Source of the DNA: Candidatus Kapaibacterium sp.
GTDB taxonomy: Bacteria; Bacteroidota; Ignavibacteria; Kapaibacteriales; UBA2268
Reading direction: 5' to 3'
DNA: 10,778 nt
Assembly (NCBI GenBank): GCA_027858275.1
Contig: JAQIDA010000063.1
Coordinates: 1-10,778 of the forward strand
Position numbers and translations under genes: made by a program. This document shows, one piece after another, positions 6,314 to 10,778 of the stretch. Below the pieces are notes generated by a model. That model ran no database searches, had not been told where the DNA came from, and saw nothing but the letters and a program-made list of their open reading frames with translations. How positions within the stretch are numbered: the stretch's first letter is position 1; every line of letters begins with the position of its first letter.

Positions 6314-7822
6314 ATGAAATTAAAAAAGATTCCTCTTCATACCCGGATTGTGATTGCGTTGATTCTCGGTGCAGTCTTCGGAGCTTTCTTCAGTGTCGAT
6401 CACTATAAATTAGAAATTCAATATTATGACGGAACAGCTGAACAGAGCAAAATCGCGAAAAATTGGACATCGTTTGATTTAACTTCATCAGAGGGAGATC
6501 AACACTCGACAGCTTCTTTCGGCAAAGATGACCAGATTCAGATTTTGAAATATGTTGAGACCGAGAAGAAAAAAGGACAGACTGTTTCTGCTGAAATCCT
6601 GTACGGGAACGCGGATAAAATAAAAATTGATAGTATTATTTCTGTCCAAAAAATTGGAACAATCGCTACATATATCAGACCGCTCGGAACTTTGTTCATA
6701 AGATTGTTGAGCTTTCTTGCCATTCCTCTGGTAATCTCGTCTCTGATTATTGGCGCAGCCAGCCTTGGTGATATAAAAAAACTCGGTCGAATTGGAGGGA
6801 AGACACTTGCAATTTATATTACGACAACGGCGATAGCTATAACAATCGGGCTTGTCGCCGCAAATGTTATTGAGCCGGGTATGAAAGTAGATGAACATTC
6901 TAAAAATAGATTAGCGGGAGCTTATCAAGAGGAAAGCGCAGAAAAAATGGTGCAAAAACTTGATGTAGACGTACTTGATTTTCTTGTAAATATAGTCCCG
7001 AGGAATCCAATTAAAGCCATGGCTACCGGTAATATGCTTCAAATAGTCTTTTTCGCGGTTATGTTTGGAGTCACTCTGACATTTGTGCAAAAGCAATATT
7101 TCGATGCCGTCTCCGGATTTTTCAACGGGGTGAGCGAGACCATGATTAAAATGGTCGATTTTGTGATGGCAATCGCTCCTTACGGAGTTTTCGCGATAAT
7201 GGCGGCAACTATTGCCGATTTCGGTTTTGAGATCATTATGACGCTTTTTTGGTACATGGCGGCAGTTATCGGAGGATTGATGCTTCAGACACTTGTTTTG
7301 TATCCAATGATGGTGAAATTTATCGGAAAAATGAGTCCCCTGAAGTATTTAAAAGGTATCAGAAATGCCCAAATTATTGGGTTTAGTACAAGTTCCAGCG
7401 CGGCCACTTTACCTGTGACAATGGAGTGTGCTGAGAAGAATCTCGGTTTGCCGAAGCAAATATCAGGATTTGTCCTGCCGCTCGGTGCGACGATTAATAT
7501 GGACGGGACCGCTCTTTATCAGGGAGTAGCTGCAGTATTTATCGCCCAAGTATTCGGTATCGATTTATCTTTGACTCAGCAATTGACAGTTGTTTTCACT
7601 GCTGTTCTTGCCTCAATCGGCACAGCTCCGGTTCCGGGTGTAGGACTTATTATGTTAGTCATGATTTTGCAGGCGGTGAATATTCCGCCGGAAGGAATAG
7701 CTTTGATTCTCGGTGTAGATCGAATTCTTGATATGTGCAGAACAGTAACGAATGTTTCAGGCGATGTAGCCGTGGCCGTATCTGTAGCCGGCAGCGAAAT
7801 GAAAAGAGAAATCAAAATATAA
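6314..7822 (+). CDS. Dicarboxylate/amino acid:cation symporter (DAACS/SDF family) with extra N-terminal loop domain
   Basis: An inner-membrane secondary transporter of the GltP/DctA/GltPh family that takes up acidic amino acids or C4-dicarboxylates with Na+ or H+. The transport-core motifs are intact: HP1 serine-rich GFSTSSSAATLP (356-367), TM7 NMDGT (395-399), HP2 GTAPVPGVGLIML (436-448) and TM8 DMCRTVTNVSGD (473-484). Arg476 corresponds to GltPh Arg397, which binds the substrate side-chain carboxylate, so an acidic substrate is favoured. The protein has 502 residues against about 400-440 usually. The excess is mainly residues ~29-118, a polar stretch between TM1 (about 11-27) and the conserved 'IRPLGTLFIRLLSFLAIPLV' segment. 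By family topology this loop should face the periplasm. A second polar stretch lies at ~188-218. No good Shine-Dalgarno precedes the ATG. The gene ends 4 bp from the convergent lipoprotein gene. Confidence 0.92.
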   Translation: MKLKKIPLHTRIVIALILGAVFGAFFSVDHYKLEIQYYDGTAEQSKIAKNWTSFDLTSSEGDQHSTASFGKDDQIQILKYVETEKKKGQTVSAEILYGNADKIKIDSIISVQKIGTIATYIRPLGTLFIRLLSFLAIPLVISSLIIGAASLGDIKKLGRIGGKTLAIYITTTAIAITIGLVAANVIEPGMKVDEHSKNRLAGAYQEESAEKMVQKLDVDVLDFLVNIVPRNPIKAMATGNMLQIVFFAVMFGVTLTFVQKQYFDAVSGFFNGVSETMIKMVDFVMAIAPYGVFAIMAATIADFGFEIIMTLFWYMAAVIGGLMLQTLVLYPMMVKFIGKMSPLKYLKGIRNAQIIGFSTSSSAATLPVTMECAEKNLGLPKQISGFVLPLGATINMDGTALYQGVAAVFIAQVFGIDLSLTQQLTVVFTAVLASIGTAPVPGVGLIMLVMILQAVNIPPEGIALILGVDRILDMCRTVTNVSGDVAVAVSVAGSEMKREIKI

Positions 7823-7826
7823 TATT

Positions 7827-8366
7827 TTAGAAGGAAGCGTCACGCCAGCGCAGAATTTGCCAATCTTCGGAGGCGTCTTTTCTGACGATTAAAAAATTTG
7901 CTGTCCCGTCAACAGAAACTTGATCTGAAGCAGAAAATGATACCGTTAAAGAATAGTTTCGATATATGTCTTTCATTATCACACCGTCGATTGTATCAGT
8001 AATAGCCTGTGAGATTTCAAACCAAACAAGATTCAATCGCTGAGTACCTCTAAACATACTGGCAGTAGAAGCCATTTCCTCATCTCGTCCCCATGTGACA
8101 AAATCATCTAAGTCGTATGGTTTGTGACTAAATGTAAAATCAGCTGCTATTAGTTTGCCGTAAACAACTGTATCTTGGAAAATATAAGAGTATTTGAAAT
8201 TTTGGAACAGTCCTTCAACTGTTTTTTGATCGCCCAACACGGCATTTTCATTTTGAATGTCGGAGAGCCCCGGGGCAAATGGATTGCTACAGGCAGAAAA
8301 TAAAACAGAAAAACCTATTAATCCTGCCAAAGCAATAATTATATGTATTTGAGGTGTTTTTTGCAC
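7827..8366 (-). CDS. Small lipoprotein, possibly NTF2-like, function unknown
   Basis: A 179-residue protein with an N-terminal signal (QKTP then hydrophobic IHIIIALAGLIGFSVLF) and a lipobox FSAC. Cys26 is the predicted lipidated residue, so the protein is an envelope-anchored lipoprotein. The mature part begins SNPFAPGL. It contains VEGLFQNFKYSYIFQDTVVYGKLI (51-74) and ends with W-Q-I-L-R-W-R-D-A-S-F. This helix-then-strands pattern, with a closing 'W+ILRWRD', resembles the NTF2/SnoaL-like fold and the short lipoproteins of Ignavibacteria-like bacteria. That is inference from memory of similar proteins. The start is GTG (8366-8364), because an in-frame stop (TAA at 8381-8379) lies just upstream and no ATG lies between. 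No Shine-Dalgarno is evident. The gene is divergent from the exported protein gene at 8635. It is not recognised as a characterised protein. Confidence 0.8.
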   Translation of the reverse strand: MQKTPQIHIIIALAGLIGFSVLFSACSNPFAPGLSDIQNENAVLGDQKTVEGLFQNFKYSYIFQDTVVYGKLIAADFTFSHKPYDLDDFVTWGRDEEMASTASMFRGTQRLNLVWFEISQAITDTIDGVIMKDIYRNYSLTVSFSASDQVSVDGTANFLIVRKDASEDWQILRWRDASF

Positions 8367-8394
8367 AACAACAATCTTTTATGACAAATGTTTG

Positions 8395-8400
8395 ATTATA
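8395..8400 (-). promoter_or_regulatory. Candidate -10 element of the lipoprotein gene
   Basis: On the minus strand TATAAT reads from 8400 to 8395, 28 bp before the GTG start. With a 17-bp spacer the -35 would occupy 8423-8418, where the sequence (TATTAT) does not match consensus. That site is instead the centre of a perfect inverted repeat (8412-8430), suggesting a regulated promoter. Confidence 0.35.
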
Positions 8401-8411
8401 TAAACTGTAGT

Positions 8412-8430
8412 GATAAAATAATATTTTATC
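8412..8430. repeat. Perfect 19-bp inverted repeat, possible operator
   Basis: GATAAAATA (8412-8420) and TATTTTATC (8422-8430) are exact reverse complements around a single central A (8421). The outer GATAA/TTATC arms and 19-bp size recall Fur-family boxes, but the inner bases differ (about 11 of 19 identical to the E. coli Fur consensus). It lies where the -35 of the leftward lipoprotein gene would be. The rest of the 268-bp divergent region (8367-8634) is very AT-rich and has no credible gene. Confidence 0.5.
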
Positions 8431-8552
8431 GGCATAAAAATAGCTTATCGACAGAAATAAAACTAATATAATTTGGAACATTTGACTTTTTATCACTCAA
8501 TATAGCCGTGGTTTTACTAAAACGACAGAATTATATTACAATTTTTTGATAT

Positions 8553-8581
8553 TTGAACGTTGTTAGAACTTATATTATAAT
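8553..8581 (+). promoter_or_regulatory. Strong sigma70-like promoter of the exported-protein gene
   Basis: TTGAAC (8553-8558), exactly 17 bp, then TATAAT (8576-8581). This is the best promoter match in the window. The start point would be near 8588, leaving a leader of about 47 nt. The -10 lies inside the 14-bp palindrome TATATTATAATATA (8571-8584). Confidence 0.65.
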
Positions 8582-8634
8582 ATAGACAGAACCGCTATAT
8601 TTCAAAATTAAATTAAAGTGAATCAGGACAAAAT

Positions 8635-9552
8635 ATGTCGACATTAAAACTCAAATCTACAAGAAAAATCATTGTATACTTTTTATTTATCTTTATGGCA
8701 TCTCTTTTTGAAACACAGGCCCAATATACTGCTTCCGATAATCCGATTGAGCAATCAAAAATGGTTTTCTTCCGCTACGGTTTTGTGGAATCCGACACAT
8801 TGATCTACAAAGTAAGAGCTTTTGACAGTGTCGTTGTTGATTATGGCAAACCCTTGTTGAGGGAACGATTTGAAAAAGTCAGAATAGTATGTGATTCCGT
8901 CAATGAATCCGGACGAATGTTTCTCAGCTCAGAGTTGATTGAATTTGTAGCCTATGAAGCCGATAATAATATAAAAAAACAAAAAAGTACTGAGAGTTCA
9001 TGGTTGAACAGAAAAGTGTTTTTTGAGATTGATTCACTCGGTGTAAGATATTCATCAAGCATTGCCGATGAATCAACACCCGGAATAACTGTCGGCGGAG
9101 CCTTTCAGCAACCTATTGTTTTTCCCATAGGAAAGGGACAAGCTAAGCCGAACAGAACTTGGATGTATAATTCAAAAGAATATTATCATGAAAATGCTTT
9201 TCCCGTACCTGCCGTTCAGCAATCATATCATTACCGAGCACATGAGCCTTTAGATACTCTCGGCTACAGTTGCGTTAGAATGGATTATATTATTTCTACT
9301 CAGGGTTCTGTCAAGATTATTACAGCTAAGGGTAAAATGACTGTCAGCTCTATTATTGCAGGTTTTGGTATTGCAGATTTCTCGAGTGAATATGGAGTTC
9401 CCGTTCATCATCAATCTTCTCAGGAAGTTAAATTGACTTTTCATTTGAAAGACAATAAAACAGTTCCGGGAGTACAATTTATAAATACTTATGTAACGCT
9501 TGATAAGTTTATTGCCGGATTCAGAACCGTTGAGGCGTCGGAAACTGAATAA
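8635..9552 (+). CDS. Exported protein of unknown function
   Basis: A 305-residue protein with a clear Sec signal peptide: basic K5-K11, a hydrophobic core (about 12-24), and a predicted cleavage after TQA (A29), giving a mature N-terminus QYTASDNP. The mature part alternates short hydrophobic and polar stretches typical of a beta-rich periplasmic or outer-membrane-associated domain. Examples are YKVRAFDSVVVDY (58-70), WLNRKVFFEIDSLGVRYSSS (123-142), SVKIITAKGKMTVSSI (225-240) and EVKLTFHLKD (264-273). There are two cysteines, at 86 and 213, which could form a disulfide. No catalytic motif, lipobox, C-terminal sorting signal or transmembrane segment after the signal is seen. AGGA (8625-8628), 6 bp before the ATG, fixes the start. 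The gene has its own promoter and converges on the histidine kinase gene, so it is probably a single-gene unit. The function is not recognised. Confidence 0.82.
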   Translation: MSTLKLKSTRKIIVYFLFIFMASLFETQAQYTASDNPIEQSKMVFFRYGFVESDTLIYKVRAFDSVVVDYGKPLLRERFEKVRIVCDSVNESGRMFLSSELIEFVAYEADNNIKKQKSTESSWLNRKVFFEIDSLGVRYSSSIADESTPGITVGGAFQQPIVFPIGKGQAKPNRTWMYNSKEYYHENAFPVPAVQQSYHYRAHEPLDTLGYSCVRMDYIISTQGSVKIITAKGKMTVSSIIAGFGIADFSSEYGVPVHHQSSQEVKLTFHLKDNKTVPGVQFINTYVTLDKFIAGFRTVEASETE

Positions 9553-9602
9553 GATTATTAGGTTTTAGAGCAAGACGAAAAGGGCAGAATTAATGATATA
9601 AT

Positions 9603-10778
9603 TTAGCTTGTTTCTTTGTTTAGCTCAATCTGGAAGACTGTGCCTTTTCCGGGGATAGATTCTTTAACGAAAATTTTGCCGTCATGGTACTCTTCAACAA
9701 TTCTTTTGCATAAGCTAAGGCCAAGCCCCCATCCTCTTTTCTTTGTAGTATATCCCGGATGAAAAACTTTTCTTTTTTGCTGCGACGTCATGCCCTTACC
9801 GTTATCGCTGACGTTAATTATGATCTTATTCTCTATAGTCGTCAGAGACAGTACGACAGTACCGTGTTTGTTTTCAATAGCTTCTGAGGCATTTTTCAAT
9901 AAGTTTTCAAGTACCCATTGGAAAAGATCAATATTTATATTTGTCTCAACAACCGGGTCCAACTTTCGAACGATTTTGATTTTGCGACCGAGATGAGGGA
10001 GGCGTTTTTCAAAATAGTTGCAAACTGTCTCAATTATTACATAAAGATTCTGAATTTTCTTTTCCGGCTGAGAACCAATTTTCGAAAATCGAGTTGCAAT
10101 AACATTCAATCTGTTAACATCATTTTCCATCTCGCTGACAGTTTCGACAATCAGCTTCGGATTGTCTTTGTCGTATTTTATTATTTCCATCCAAGCAAGA
10201 AGCGAAGACAGGGGAGTGCCCAGTTGATGAGCTGCCTCTTTTGCCATCCCAACCCATACTTTAGATTCTTCGTTTCGGCGAACATAACTGAAAGCAAAAT
10301 ATCCAATGAAAACAAACACAGAAACCATGAGTATCTCTAAGACCGGAAACCAACGTAATTGATAGATCAAGTCTGAATCAGAATAATAAATCTTAGTCAG
10401 CACCAACCCGCTCGGGTCTTTTACTTCAATAGGAGGGTATTGAGTACCCATTTGCTCAATGTAATTATTAAAAAATTCTGTCTGCTCATCGAATGACATA
10501 TTTGAATCGATTTCAACATTTATCGAGTACATATCATAGGGATACTGTGCCTTATCCTCAACATCGGCAAGGATAACAGGAAATTTGATTGAAGGCATTA
10601 TCGTTTCGATCAAGAAAGAAAAATCATCAGCATTTGAATTGTTAGTCAGGGAACTTTTCATCAAATCAGCGTATAAATTAATCGTATTTTTTTCACGTTC
10701 AACGTTTTGGTTAACAAGGTGCTGCGCAAACATCATCACTGAAGCTACGAGGATCAGTCCGGCAAAAGCCAGAAACAG
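9603..10778 (-). CDS. Membrane-bound sensor histidine kinase, N-terminus cut by window edge
   Basis: A two-component sensor kinase that autophosphorylates on His and passes phosphate to a response regulator not present here. The frame stays open to 10778, giving 391 codons. A GTG and two ATGs at 10739-10731 lie inside a hydrophobic helix (LFLAFAGLILVASVMMFA), so the true start is outside the window. Residues below are numbered from the first complete codon. TM1 is about 1-18, followed by an extracytoplasmic sensing region at 19-142 with no known motif. TM2 is about 144-165 (FPVLEILMVSVFVFIGYFAF). The H-box AKEAAHQLGTPLSSLLAW has phospho-acceptor His184 (codon 10229-10227). The N-box ENLLKNASEAI contains Asn296, the G1 box DNGKGM is at 325-330, and the G2 box GWGLGLSL is at 349-356. 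There is no HAMP domain between TM2 and the H-box, only about 18 residues. All kinase motifs are intact. The signal sensed is unknown. Confidence 0.92.
   Translation of the reverse strand: MFLAFAGLILVASVMMFAQHLVNQNVEREKNTINLYADLMKSSLTNNSNADDFSFLIETIMPSIKFPVILADVEDKAQYPYDMYSINVEIDSNMSFDEQTEFFNNYIEQMGTQYPPIEVKDPSGLVLTKIYYSDSDLIYQLRWFPVLEILMVSVFVFIGYFAFSYVRRNEESKVWVGMAKEAAHQLGTPLSSLLAWMEIIKYDKDNPKLIVETVSEMENDVNRLNVIATRFSKIGSQPEKKIQNLYVIIETVCNYFEKRLPHLGRKIKIVRKLDPVVETNINIDLFQWVLENLLKNASEAIENKHGTVVLSLTTIENKIIINVSDNGKGMTSQQKRKVFHPGYTTKKRGWGLGLSLCKRIVEEYHDGKIFVKESIPGKGTVFQIELNKETS

Noticed and set aside
7814..7828. AAAATAT/ATATTTT inverted repeat between the convergent symporter and lipoprotein genes
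   Set aside because: It is made solely of A and T with a one-base centre, so it would be a weak hairpin. It may help bidirectional termination but cannot be supported.
8287..8496. A 69-codon minus-strand reading frame overlapping the start of the lipoprotein gene
   Set aside because: It is rich in Phe, Tyr, Cys and Asn as expected from AT-rich non-coding DNA. It overlaps the lipoprotein signal peptide in another frame and has no family character.
8571..8584. Palindrome TATATTATAATATA as an operator
   Set aside because: It is an all-A/T sequence that simply contains the -10 element TATAAT. Palindromes of this kind are common by chance in such AT-rich DNA.
9918..10340. A 140-codon plus-strand reading frame opposite the histidine kinase
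   Set aside because: It is the antisense of a clear kinase with intact H, N and G boxes. Its translation has no recognisable pattern and no ribosome-binding site.
10731..10739. GTG/ATG/ATG as the start of the histidine kinase
   Set aside because: These codons fall inside a hydrophobic helix whose first half is encoded upstream to the window edge, so the gene starts beyond 10778.

Overview
This window reads as an ordinary, moderately AT-rich bacterial chromosome segment carrying mostly housekeeping and cell-envelope genes. No rRNA, tRNA, CRISPR array, phage or transposase gene is visible. The short primary sigma factor lacks region 1.1 and carries the region 2.4 sequence WWIRQSILQALAEQSR, which is the Bacteroidota/Chlorobiota type. 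Several genes nevertheless have purine-rich Shine-Dalgarno sites (AGGA, AGGAAG, GAGGG), and several upstream regions have classical TTGAnn/TATAAT-like promoters. Both are unusual for core Bacteroidetes, so I infer a member of the wider Bacteroidota/Chlorobiota group such as Ignavibacteria or Kapabacteria. No marker in the window settles this.

Layout. Positions 1-64 (minus strand) hold the first 21 codons of a nitroreductase-family enzyme that leaves the window on the left. A divergent intergenic region follows, then a plus-strand pair: glycyl-tRNA synthetase (235-1653) and an exported S41 C-terminal-processing protease (1678-3342). After a 200-bp gap comes the sigma factor gene rpoD (3543-4403), closed by a strong intrinsic terminator. 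The next unit is lipA (lipoyl synthase, start reassigned to 4575), which overlaps by 8 bp a PhnP-like metallo-beta-lactamase-fold hydrolase (5455-6237). A dicarboxylate/amino acid:cation symporter with an unusual ~90-residue insertion follows (6314-7822). It converges on a small lipoprotein gene on the minus strand (7827-8366, GTG start). From a shared 268-bp upstream region, an exported protein of unknown function is transcribed to the right (8635-9552). It converges on a membrane histidine kinase (minus strand, 9603-10778) whose N-terminus lies beyond the right edge.

Functional links are limited. glyS, rpoD and lipA are core translation, transcription and cofactor genes. The protease, symporter, lipoprotein, exported protein and kinase act at the envelope. 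The most notable non-coding signals are a perfect 28-bp palindrome just upstream of lipA, a promoter-like element interleaved with the rpoD terminator, and a perfect 19-bp inverted repeat placed where the -35 element of the lipoprotein gene would be expected. I did not find a convincing undescribed multi-gene system. The findings are individual regulatory and domain-architecture anomalies.
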